Origin: JADGNZ01 sp035995985
GTDB lineage: Bacteria > Acidobacteriota > Thermoanaerobaculia > Gp7-AA8
Direction of reading: 5' to 3'
Length of the DNA: 14,212 nucleotides
NCBI GenBank assembly: GCA_035995985.1
Contig: DASYJY010000170.1
Span: forward strand, 1 to 14,212
Made by a program: the position numbers and the translations under genes. Each line of letters opens with the position of its first letter. Position 1 is the stretch's first letter. A model generated the notes under the pieces. The model was not told the origin of the DNA. It saw nothing but the letters and a program-made list of their open reading frames with translations, and ran no database searches. Below are positions 6,801 to 14,036 of the stretch, piece by piece.

Positions 6801-7622
6801 CTAATCAACTATCGTGTCGAAAGTACAGTGCTCTCGCCAATGATTTTGAATGCGATCGCTTGTTAGCTGCAGAGTTATTAATAGCGAATTGATATCAAAC
6901 AGATCGTATTGCGTGACACAGTGAAGCGCGACTGCCTTAGTGGCCGCTTCCTGGGCTTGCCTCGAATAATGTTGAGCTGTCGTGACGAGGATCGTATGTC
7001 GCCCGCCGTATAAGACGGCTGCCCCAAGAAACTCTCGCACACTCGCAACTGGTTCCGCTTGCCATTTGTGGGAACCTCTGTTTCGATGCTTTACCTGAAC
7101 GAGAACTTCGCGATCTCCTAACACCAAAACGAGGTCAATGCCTCCGTCTCCGGACTTGCCGACTAACTTTACGTCACAGTCAAAAAAGTCGCCGAAGATG
7201 CTACCAACCAGCTCTTCCGTCTTTCTTGCACTCACGCCGTCAATCAGATTCGGGTTGGAAATTAGCGCTTTCCGCAAAGCTATCAGCGGCAGATTACTAT
7301 CGGAAGGATTGTAGCGGCGAAGTACGGCGCTGCGTACTTGTTCCGTCCCCCACTCATATGGAGTATCCCATCGCCAATCTTGACGATACGTCTGCCACCA
7401 CCCGCAGGGGCATTGCCACGCGGCGCGATGAATCGCGTGGTCGTGAGGTTGTGCTTTGGTTTCGCTCGCTCGTTCATCCAAGACCGCCGGCGCGGCCGCT
7501 CGGCAGAAGGGACAGGTGCCCGGGGTGTCGAACAGATCCGGATATCTCGCATCCTCGTAACCCGACGGAGCGACGCGTCGTTTATCTTCCAAGAAGGTTG
7601 AATAGTCAGGGATAGGCTCCAC
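6801..7622 (-). CDS. Zinc-ribbon Mrr-type restriction endonuclease
   Basis: The product has 273 residues and starts with GTG, with a GAGG-type ribosome binding site about six bases upstream. Residues 37-40 (CPFC) and 71-73 (CPC) form a probable zinc ribbon, with three histidines (60, 62, 65) between them. Residues about 115-250 are an Mrr-like PD-(D/E)xK nuclease domain: a helix with Glu136/137, the GKSGDGGIDLV motif containing Asp163, and VQVK with Gln176 and Lys178, the spacing of Mrr_cat. The Gln in place of Glu is normal for this family. Mrr-type enzymes cut foreign, often modified DNA in the cytoplasm. No methyltransferase or specificity subunit is near, so a type IV-like or stand-alone defence role is inferred. 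The gene is visibly AT-richer than both neighbours and has different codon use, which suggests horizontal acquisition. Confidence 0.82.
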   Translation of the reverse strand: MEPIPDYSTFLEDKRRVAPSGYEDARYPDLFDTPGTCPFCRAAAPAVLDERASETKAQPHDHAIHRAAWQCPCGWWQTYRQDWRWDTPYEWGTEQVRSAVLRRYNPSDSNLPLIALRKALISNPNLIDGVSARKTEELVGSIFGDFFDCDVKLVGKSGDGGIDLVLVLGDREVLVQVKHRNRGSHKWQAEPVASVREFLGAAVLYGGRHTILVTTAQHYSRQAQEAATKAVALHCVTQYDLFDINSLLITLQLTSDRIQNHWREHCTFDTIVD

Positions 7623-7630
7623 AGTAGCCT

Positions 7631-7645
7631 CGGAATATTATTCCG
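7631..7645. promoter_or_regulatory. Palindrome CGGAAT-ATT-ATTCCG upstream of the Mrr-type gene
   Basis: CGGAAT and ATTCCG form a perfect 6-bp inverted repeat around ATT, ending nine bases upstream of the nuclease GTG. The size and symmetry suit an operator for a dimeric regulator near the promoter, but no regulator gene is present and it may be an RNA hairpin in the leader. The rest of the 149-bp gap (7623-7771) shows no gene. Confidence 0.35.
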
Positions 7646-7771
7646 TGTCGTCACTAACACGACTACGGGTGCTGATGCTCCAATAATTAATGGCGGCGTT
7701 TGTCGTACTGGCTGATCTAAGGTGCGCCTGTCTTTGGCGGTCCGCCTCCGCCTCTTCTACAGACCCCAGCC

Positions 7772-8776
7772 TCACTTGTAAATCTCCACATGGGGTACCC
7801 CATCCGCCCCGATCCATCCCCGATACATCCCTTCGCTGTTGAACGGCATCGCGAAGTTGCCTTTGCGGTCGAGGATGATCGCGCCGCCGTCGCCGCCGAC
7901 CGGCTCCAGTTTCTTGTGGATCACTTCGTTTCCGGCCTGTTCGACGGTCATCCCTTTGTAGAGATAGAGCGCGGCGATGTCGTGAGCGACCGTCCAGCGG
8001 ATGAAGAACTCGCCCGTGCCAGTGCAGGAGACGGCGACCGATTCGTTGTCCGCGTACGTGCCCGCACCGATGATCGGCGAGTCGCCGACGCGGCCGTACT
8101 GCTTGTTGGTCGTCCCCCCGGTTGACGTGCCCGCGGCCAGATTGCCGGCCGCGTCGAGCGCCACCGCGCCGACGGTGCCGTGGCGCGTCTCATCGTCTGA
8201 TTTGATCGATGCGTGCGGATTGGCCAGACGTTGCTGCTCCTTGAGCAACTCCTGCTGCAAACCCTTCCAGCGGCGCTCCGTCCAGAAGTACGACGGATCG
8301 ACGATCTCGAGGCCCATCTTCGTCGCGAACAGCTCCGCGCCACGGCCGACCATCATCACGTGCGGCGATTTCTCCATGACCGCGCGCGCCGCCGAAATCG
8401 GATTGCGGATGATGGTCACGCCCGCCACTGAGCCGGCCTTCTTCGTCTTTCCGTCCATGATGGCCGAGTCGAGCTCGTTCTTTCCTTCGTGCGTGAAGAC
8501 CGCGCCTTTGCCGGCGTTGAAAAGCGGCGAGTCTTCGAGGAGGCGGATGCTCGCTTCGACCGCGTCAATGCTCGAGCCGCCTTTCATCAGCACGCCCTGG
8601 CCGGTTTTCAGCGCCTGCGACAGCGTGTCGCGGTACTGCGTTTCCATCTCCGCGGTCATACTGCCGCGCGTGATCGTTCCCGCTCCCCCGTGCATGACCA
8701 GCATGATGTGCGGCTTCTCCTGAGCCTTGACGGTAACGGCGATGAGGATTGCGGCGACGATGGCGATTCGTTTCAT
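7772..8776 (-). CDS. Secreted isoaspartyl peptidase / plant-type L-asparaginase (Ntn hydrolase)
   Basis: The product has 334 residues. Residues 1-18 are a signal peptide (MKRIAIVAAILIAVTVKA), so the enzyme should be exported. The family hydrolyses isoaspartyl dipeptides and L-asparagine (EC 3.4.19.5 / 3.5.1.1). Its precursor cleaves itself to expose an N-terminal threonine. The cleavage site is visible as HGTVGAVALD, with Thr201 as nucleophile. Other marks are MHGGAGTI (28-35), FNAGKGAVFT (86-95), TSTGGTTNKQYGRVGDSP, and GGDGGAIILD near the end. The family length is normal and all key residues are present, so it is probably active. An in-frame ATG at 8785 would add three residues. Its start lies only 6-15 bp from that of the divergent metallopeptidase gene, so its promoter must lie inside that gene. 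A role in degrading damaged or nutrient peptides in the periplasm is inferred. Confidence 0.93.
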   Translation of the reverse strand: MKRIAIVAAILIAVTVKAQEKPHIMLVMHGGAGTITRGSMTAEMETQYRDTLSQALKTGQGVLMKGGSSIDAVEASIRLLEDSPLFNAGKGAVFTHEGKNELDSAIMDGKTKKAGSVAGVTIIRNPISAARAVMEKSPHVMMVGRGAELFATKMGLEIVDPSYFWTERRWKGLQQELLKEQQRLANPHASIKSDDETRHGTVGAVALDAAGNLAAGTSTGGTTNKQYGRVGDSPIIGAGTYADNESVAVSCTGTGEFFIRWTVAHDIAALYLYKGMTVEQAGNEVIHKKLEPVGGDGGAIILDRKGNFAMPFNSEGMYRGWIGADGVPHVEIYK

Positions 8777-8791
8777 GGGGCGCATTTTTGC

Positions 8792-11458
8792 ATGATCGGC
8801 CGCCTCGCGTTCGTCTCGATTTTCCTCGCGTCGGCGCTCTACGCGCAGGCGCCGCATGACGATTGGCGCACGATCGCCACGCCGCACTTTCGCGTCCACT
8901 ATCCCACTCAATACGAAGCGTGGGCCACGCGCGCCGCGGCACGATTGGAGTCGGTGCGCGCGGCCGTCGTCGCCGAAGTCGGCTTCGCGCCGGAGACGGT
9001 GACCGATGTGCTGATCGAGAATCCGAGCGCCGACGCGAACGGCATCACCATCGCCCTGCTCGACACGCCGCGCATCGTTCTCTACGCCGAGCCGCCCGAG
9101 CCGGAGACGCAGATCGGCGAGTACTCGAACTGGATCGATCTGCTGACCGTCCACGAGACCGCGCATCTTGTTCACTTACTAAGACCATCGCGCAATCCGT
9201 CCGACCGCGCCCTCGCGCATCTCCTCCCGCTGAATCCGATCACGCTGCACGCGCCGCGCTGGGTGCTGGAAGGCTACGCAACGCTGATCGAAGGACGGAT
9301 CACCGGCAGCGGCCGCCCGTCCGGAGCGATGCGCGCCGCGGTGCTGCGCACGTGGGCGATGAACGGCCAGCTTCCCACCTACGCCCAACTCAACTCCGAC
9401 CGCCGTTTCACCGGCATGTCGATGGCCTATCTGGCCGGCTCCGCGTTCCTCGAATGGCTCGTCGAAAAAAACGGAGCTGACTCTTTGAGAAATCTATGGG
9501 CGCGCATGACCGCGCGCCAGCGCCGCAGTTTCGACAGCGCGTTCGACGGCGTCTTCGGCGAAACACCGCAACGGCTCTACGGCCGCTTCGCCGCCGAACT
9601 GTCCGCGAACGCGATGACCGTCGCCCGCGCCGGCGGCTGGAAGAACGGCGAGTTGTGGCTGGAGACGACGCGCGGCAGCGGCGATCCCGCCGTCTCGCCG
9701 GACGGAACGAAACTGGCCATGGTGCTGCGCAACGCGAAAGGGGAGGCCACGCTCGCGGTTTACTCCACGGGTCCGAACGAGGAAGAGGCGAAGAACGCCA
9801 AACGCATCGCCGAAATCCTCCGCCGCGATCCGCAGGACGTCGCGCCCGTCCGCACCAAACCGTTCCCGCGCAAGCCGCTGCATTCATTCAAACCGCCCGA
9901 CGGCGGCGACATCGAGAATCCGCGCTGGACCCGCGACGGCACCGCCATCCTCTACACGCACAAGCAGCCCGACCTCGACGGCTTCCTCCACTACGATCTC
10001 TTCCGCTGGACACCGAAACGAATCGAGCGCCTCACCCATCTCGCCGATGTGAAGGACGTCGATCCGATCGACGCCACACACGCCGTCGCCGTCCGCAGCC
10101 GCTTCGGCGAATCGCAGATCGTGATCGTCGACTTCACCACCGGCGCGATCACGCCGCGCACCGAGCGGTCGCTCGATGTCGTCTACTCGCATCCGCGCGC
10201 CGCAATCGATGGACGCATCGCCTGGGCCGAGCACGCAAACGGCGAGTGGCGCGTGTTCACCGACAGTAAGCCATGTGGCACAGACACTCTTGTCTGTGCG
10301 TCTGCCAAGCCGCTGCCCATCGCCGGCGCGTTTTCCCCCGAATGGGCAGCGAACGGCACACTCTTCGCCGCCGTCGCCGGCCGCGGCTTCATCGACATCG
10401 CCCGCATCGATTCTTCCGGAGCGACGTACGTCACGCGCAGCGCCGGCATGGCTCTCTCTCCCGCGCCGTCGCCCGACGGCGCGCTCTACTTCATGTCCCT
10501 CGATCCCGACGGCTTCGTAGTCCGCCGTCTCGCCGATCCGACGCCGCTGCCGCCATCGACGCTCACCTTCGACCGCTCGCTCGTCCCCGCCCTTCCGCCG
10601 CCGCCCGCCACGCCGGTCGCGCTTCACGACGACGCCGTCACGCCGCATCCCTACGCCCTCGGACGCCAGGAATGGTCCACAACCTTCGGCGGCCAATACA
10701 CCCCATTCGGCAGCACGACCGAATTCGGTCTCCGCCTCGGCGACGTCGTCGGCCGCCTCGACACCCTCATCCTCGGCGCGATCGGCACCCGCAACATGCC
10801 ACGCGGATTCGCCATCGCCTCGGTTTATCGGGGCTTCCCAATCGCGATCGCCGCTCACGCGTCCGACACCCGCGAATCACGCGGCCTCGAACTCCGCGCC
10901 ACGCGCGACGCCGTCTTCCCACTGTCGCACCTCTCGATCAGCGCCGGCGGCCTGGTCGCCCAACACCGCAACCGCGCTTTCATCGACGCGCACTTCACTA
11001 CGCGCCAGCGCCGCCTCGCCTCCGAACGGATCGACATCGCTGCCGACTCCGCCAATCACCTCCACGCCACCGCCCGCGCCGCCCTCCGCGCCGCAGGCCT
11101 GACCTTCGGCGCATCGTTCTTCGCCGGCCGCCACCTCACCCTCGGCGGCACGGCATCATCGATCGAACCCGACTCGCTCCTCCTCGACCGCATCCTCGAT
11201 CCCGCCTTCGCCCGCGGTTCGTTCACAGCGTCGACCTACCGTGCCGAACGCTTATCGATCGGATTCGGCGGCATCACCGCCTTCTGGCAACGCCACCACC
11301 TCGGCAACGATATTGACCTTGTCGGAGTCGAGACGAGTGTTTTGATCCCACCAATGCCATTGGTCAAAACGCCGGGATTCCAGCTCGGAGGCGGCATCGC
11401 ACAGGTACGACTCACACGCAAGGTGCGAGGGTGGGTAGGAGTGAGATGGAAACCCTAG
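8792..11458 (+). CDS. Secreted HExxH peptidase (peptidase MA-like) with beta-propeller and possible beta-barrel end
   Basis: The product has 888 residues. The signal peptide is about 1-20 (MIGRLAFVSIFLASALYAQA). A gluzincin-type peptidase domain spans about 25-290, with the zinc motif HETAH (121-125) and a likely third ligand, Glu160, in WVLEGYA. This matches the peptidase-MA-like family. Residues about 310-620 hold TolB/WD40-type propeller repeats, recognisable as DPAVSPDGTKLAM, NPRWTRDGTAILY and PAPSPDGALYF. Residues about 640-888 are alternating beta-strands rich in Gly and aromatics, ending in VGVRWKP, which suggests an outer-membrane barrel. Substrate is unknown. Residues 492-508 come from an inserted palindromic repeat and carry the only two cysteines of the protein (495 and 502). 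The start is fixed by the signal peptide; longer in-frame starts upstream would run through the isoaspartyl peptidase gene. Confidence 0.85.
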   Translation: MIGRLAFVSIFLASALYAQAPHDDWRTIATPHFRVHYPTQYEAWATRAAARLESVRAAVVAEVGFAPETVTDVLIENPSADANGITIALLDTPRIVLYAEPPEPETQIGEYSNWIDLLTVHETAHLVHLLRPSRNPSDRALAHLLPLNPITLHAPRWVLEGYATLIEGRITGSGRPSGAMRAAVLRTWAMNGQLPTYAQLNSDRRFTGMSMAYLAGSAFLEWLVEKNGADSLRNLWARMTARQRRSFDSAFDGVFGETPQRLYGRFAAELSANAMTVARAGGWKNGELWLETTRGSGDPAVSPDGTKLAMVLRNAKGEATLAVYSTGPNEEEAKNAKRIAEILRRDPQDVAPVRTKPFPRKPLHSFKPPDGGDIENPRWTRDGTAILYTHKQPDLDGFLHYDLFRWTPKRIERLTHLADVKDVDPIDATHAVAVRSRFGESQIVIVDFTTGAITPRTERSLDVVYSHPRAAIDGRIAWAEHANGEWRVFTDSKPCGTDTLVCASAKPLPIAGAFSPEWAANGTLFAAVAGRGFIDIARIDSSGATYVTRSAGMALSPAPSPDGALYFMSLDPDGFVVRRLADPTPLPPSTLTFDRSLVPALPPPPATPVALHDDAVTPHPYALGRQEWSTTFGGQYTPFGSTTEFGLRLGDVVGRLDTLILGAIGTRNMPRGFAIASVYRGFPIAIAAHASDTRESRGLELRATRDAVFPLSHLSISAGGLVAQHRNRAFIDAHFTTRQRRLASERIDIAADSANHLHATARAALRAAGLTFGASFFAGRHLTLGGTASSIEPDSLLLDRILDPAFARGSFTASTYRAERLSIGFGGITAFWQRHHLGNDIDLVGVETSVLIPPMPLVKTPGFQLGGGIAQVRLTRKVRGWVGVRWKP
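10268..10310. repeat. Palindromic repeat inserted in frame in the metallopeptidase gene
   Basis: CACAGACA (10279-10286) and TGTCTGTG (10291-10298) form a perfect 8-bp stem around CTCT. An outer TGGCA/TGCCA pair (10276-10280, 10303-10307) and AAGCC/CAAGC edges extend it. The layout resembles REP-like palindromes of the GTGGCACAGAC...GTCTGTG type that I recall from acidobacterial genomes; that recollection is unverified. It is read through in frame as PCGTDTLVCASA between two propeller blades. Confidence 0.6.
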
Positions 11459-11482
11459 ATCAAGTCGCCTGCCAGCATGCCG

Positions 11483-12133
11483 TTAGCCGGCTGTCCGATA
11501 CTGCTCGAGATGGAACTTCACCGCTGCTTCGAGCGCCTCTTCGAGGAGAAGCTTTTTCCTCGGATTTCCGAACGGTGCCAGCGTGCGAGTGAACACCCGT
11601 CTGCCGCCGATCTCCGTATCGATGTAGACGACATACACGACGCTCTGCTGCGGGTTCTCCTTCTCGCTGTTCAGTGCGCGCCGGTGCTCCTCCGTCCGCG
11701 CGGCGTCGAATGCGTCGCGGTCCGCCAGTGAACTGCTCGCCGTTTCGAGAGGTTTCGTCGAGGAGCCGCCACCGAACACGCCTACCGAAGCCGTTCCGAC
11801 CGCCACAGCGGCTGATCTCATCGACGTCTGCGCGTTGATATAAGTCACGAGGTGGTGAACCTCGATCGCGAGCGGACCCTCCGGCAGGATCTCCGTGGCC
11901 CGCTGCTGCAGGAGCCGGATCGCTGGCAGTGCCGTGGCGTTTTCGGCGACACGCGAAATGCCGTACGCACCGCTCAACAGGAACCGGCTGAACGTCTTCC
12001 CCTGTTTCTCCGAGGCGTCACGCGAGTCGATGATGCGAACCCGCGCAGAATCGGCCGGAGGGACCTGAAGAGGGACGGGCTGAGAAGCACAGGCAGAGAG
12101 CAGCAGCACACTAGCGATCGACAGTTTCCTCAA
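11483..12133 (-). CDS. Predicted lipoprotein of unknown function
   Basis: The product has 216 residues. It has a lipoprotein signal peptide with lipobox LSAC (12-15); Cys15 would be lipidated and no other cysteine is present. The start codon is TTG, supported by AAAGGGG seven bases upstream and by the position of the lipobox. After a Pro/Ala linker comes an alpha/beta region. A small-residue, Gly- and Val-rich hydrophobic stretch follows (about 104-124, SAAVAVGTASVGVFGGG), which could contact or enter a membrane. A beta-rich segment (164-185, VVYVVYIDTEIGGRRVFTR) and a C-terminal helix complete it. I do not recognise the family. It lies 66 bases downstream of the sulfatase gene on the same strand and converges with the metallopeptidase gene, with 24 bp between stops, so it could be cotranscribed with the sulfatase. 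Confidence 0.82.
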   Translation of the reverse strand: MRKLSIASVLLLSACASQPVPLQVPPADSARVRIIDSRDASEKQGKTFSRFLLSGAYGISRVAENATALPAIRLLQQRATEILPEGPLAIEVHHLVTYINAQTSMRSAAVAVGTASVGVFGGGSSTKPLETASSSLADRDAFDAARTEEHRRALNSEKENPQQSVVYVVYIDTEIGGRRVFTRTLAPFGNPRKKLLLEEALEAAVKFHLEQYRTAG

Positions 12134-12140
12134 ACGGTTT

Positions 12141-12147
12141 CCCCTTT
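12141..12147 (-). promoter_or_regulatory. Shine-Dalgarno AAAGGGG for the TTG-start lipoprotein
   Basis: On the minus strand AAAGGGG lies seven bases before the TTG at 12133. It decides the start, since no ATG gives a sensible lipoprotein signal. Confidence 0.55.
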
Positions 12148-12199
12148 CCCGATCCGGGTTTTACGCGATGCCGCCGGCCATTATCGATCTCGGACTTGC

Positions 12200-13939
12200 T
12201 CAGGCCAAGAGAGAAGGTGCGCTGGTAGTGAGCGACGCGTCGTGCAATCCTTCGGGAAGATCGATGACGATGCTGCCCTCGCCACCGGCGCGGGTCACTC
12301 CGTCGTGGTCGTCCGGCGTGAGGCACTTCTTCGCGCGCTGCTCCTCGAGCAGCGCCTGCAACTGCGGCCGCACGTCTTTGGCCTCCTGTGTTTCGAACTG
12401 CGGAGACGTGAGATTGAACTGCTCGATTGGATCGGCGGTGAGGTTGTACTGCTCGTACTGCGGCGGCACGTCCTGCGGCGGAACCATGCTGAGGAGATTC
12501 GGATTCAGGATCAGCCCCGCGTAGGGCGTGGCGAACCTCTGCGTGTAAATCGAGTACTTCCACAGAGTCTCGCCGAGCTGCACGACGATGCTCTCGACCT
12601 GATTCGGCGTCGTCACCGAATCCCACTGGCGGTTGCCGACGACCTGGCTGAGCCCCTGGCTCACGTCGTCATACGTCATGAAGAACACCGGGTCGTTCGG
12701 GACGGTGCTCGTACCGCGTACCACGCCGGAAAGATCGCGGCCAACCAGCGGGCGCGTTTCGAGGTGCGACAGGGCGAGCTTCTTCGCTGCCTCGCCGACG
12801 TCCACGCCCGCCAGGCCGAGGAGCGTGGGGAGGAGATCGGCGTGCGAGGTGAGACCCGACTCGCTGCGCGGCGTATTGCCGAACAGCGGGCTGGTGATGA
12901 TCAGCGGAACGTGGATCGTCTCCTCGTAGGCGTTGTACCACTTCTGATGCATGCCGCCGTGCGCTCCGAGCATGTCGCCGTGATCGGTGGTGAAGACGAC
13001 GATGGTGTTCTCGTGGAAGCGCGACGTCTCGAGGCGCTGATACACGTGTTTGATGTACTTCTCGACGTTGATCTGCAGAAAGTAATAGAAGCGCCGATAC
13101 ATCTCAATCGTCGGCTGGGGGAGGAACATCTGCGGATAGGTCGCGACATAGCTGGCCTGTGCGGTCGGCTTCGTCGAGAGGTCTTCGTTCGCGGTGGGCG
13201 GCGGCGGGATCGGCGGCACTTCCTCGGGCGTCGGATAGGGCAGGTCGAATCCACGCTGCGCCGACCACAAGAGCCCGAAGAAGACGATGTCGTGCGGATT
13301 GACGAACGAGTTCACGAGCAGCCACGGCTGATTGTCGTTGCCGGCTTCGAGCTCGTCGATCTGCGACAGCGCCTGATGTTTGTAGCCAGGATCGCGGATC
13401 CAGCCGGAGTTGGCCTTCGATGCGCCGTGCGGCTCGGGCCCGATCCAGCCGCTGAAGCCGAAGTCGTTCAGACGATCGGCCGCTTTGTAGACGTCGACGT
13501 TTTCGAGGATCGGTACGCCGTTGTCTCTGGTCGTCATCAGCGATTCGTGCGTGCCCGGCAGCTCGATGTCGGCGTGCGAGATGTGCCACTTGCCTTTGTA
13601 ATACGTGCGATAGCCGGCGGCGCGGAACCAGTCGCCCATCGTCGGGACCGTGTTCGGATCGAGCCACGACATCCCCGGATCCCACGCCGTCTTTCCCATG
13701 CCGTCGGTCTGCGAAACGCCGTGCAGAGTCGGGTACTGTCCGGTGAAAATGGACGTGCGGCTCGGCGCGCACGCGCTGGACTGCACGTAATGACGGTGGA
13801 ACTCGAGCCCGCGTTCGCGGAACAAGCGCTGGGCGACGAGGTTCTCGTCCATCCACGCTCTGAGCTCCGGACTGTCGTACACGGTGGGATACCGCAGCTC
13901 ATCGACCATGAAGAGAAGGATGTTCGGCTGTTTTGGCAT
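12200..13939 (-). CDS. Sulfatase (C-x-P-S-R type), no signal peptide
   Basis: This 579-residue member of the alkaline-phosphatase-like superfamily, sulfatase family, hydrolyses sulfate esters. The metal-binding block is ILLFMVDELR (7-16, Asp13/Glu14). The catalytic motif CAPSR (57-61) provides Cys57, which is converted to formylglycine by a maturase not seen here. Further marks are YKGKWH (114-119), TDHGDMLGAH (318-327) with metal ligands, and HQKWYNAYEE (331-340) with Lys333. A proline-rich insertion lies at about 241-250. No signal peptide is seen, as in cytoplasmic choline-sulfatase-like enzymes, so the substrate must be imported or the enzyme leaves by another route. The ATG at 13939 is preferred; an in-frame GTG at 13993 would place the N-terminal codons inside the hairpin at 13986-14014. 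The DUF1214 gene precedes it and the lipoprotein gene follows on the same strand. Confidence 0.92.
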   Translation of the reverse strand: MPKQPNILLFMVDELRYPTVYDSPELRAWMDENLVAQRLFRERGLEFHRHYVQSSACAPSRTSIFTGQYPTLHGVSQTDGMGKTAWDPGMSWLDPNTVPTMGDWFRAAGYRTYYKGKWHISHADIELPGTHESLMTTRDNGVPILENVDVYKAADRLNDFGFSGWIGPEPHGASKANSGWIRDPGYKHQALSQIDELEAGNDNQPWLLVNSFVNPHDIVFFGLLWSAQRGFDLPYPTPEEVPPIPPPPTANEDLSTKPTAQASYVATYPQMFLPQPTIEMYRRFYYFLQINVEKYIKHVYQRLETSRFHENTIVVFTTDHGDMLGAHGGMHQKWYNAYEETIHVPLIITSPLFGNTPRSESGLTSHADLLPTLLGLAGVDVGEAAKKLALSHLETRPLVGRDLSGVVRGTSTVPNDPVFFMTYDDVSQGLSQVVGNRQWDSVTTPNQVESIVVQLGETLWKYSIYTQRFATPYAGLILNPNLLSMVPPQDVPPQYEQYNLTADPIEQFNLTSPQFETQEAKDVRPQLQALLEEQRAKKCLTPDDHDGVTRAGGEGSIVIDLPEGLHDASLTTSAPSLLA

Positions 13940-13985
13940 ACCCGAGGAGAGTCGCCGAATGCGGGAATCCCTACCCGAAATTGCG

Positions 13986-14014
13986 GGCAGCACGACCTTT
14001 CCGATCGTGCTGCC
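13986..14014 (-). terminator. Strong hairpin between the DUF1214 gene end and the sulfatase start
   Basis: GGCAGCACGA (13986-13995) and TCGTGCTGCC (14005-14014) form a perfect 10-bp stem with a nine-base loop, 22 bases downstream of the DUF1214 stop. On the minus strand it is followed by CGCAATTTC rather than a clean T-run. It may be a weak or factor-assisted terminator, or a leader structure for the sulfatase. Confidence 0.45.
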
Positions 14015-14036
14015 GCCGGGCTGGAGTGTGAAGCCG

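Noticed and set aside
6798..7720. 7-bp direct repeat GATCTAA at 6798-6804 and 7714-7720 flanking the nuclease gene
   Set aside because: It could be an insertion footprint, but a 7-bp match over a kilobase is expected by chance, and no integrase or terminal inverted repeat supports it.
8489..8791. N-terminal extension of the metallopeptidase to an upstream in-frame start
   Set aside because: The extra 101 residues are antisense to the isoaspartyl peptidase, and the extension would bury a clear signal peptide that begins at 8792.
13940..13993. GTG at 13993 as the sulfatase start
   Set aside because: The codons fall in a strong hairpin, and the added 18 residues are not a signal peptide. The ATG at 13939 gives the usual family N-terminus.
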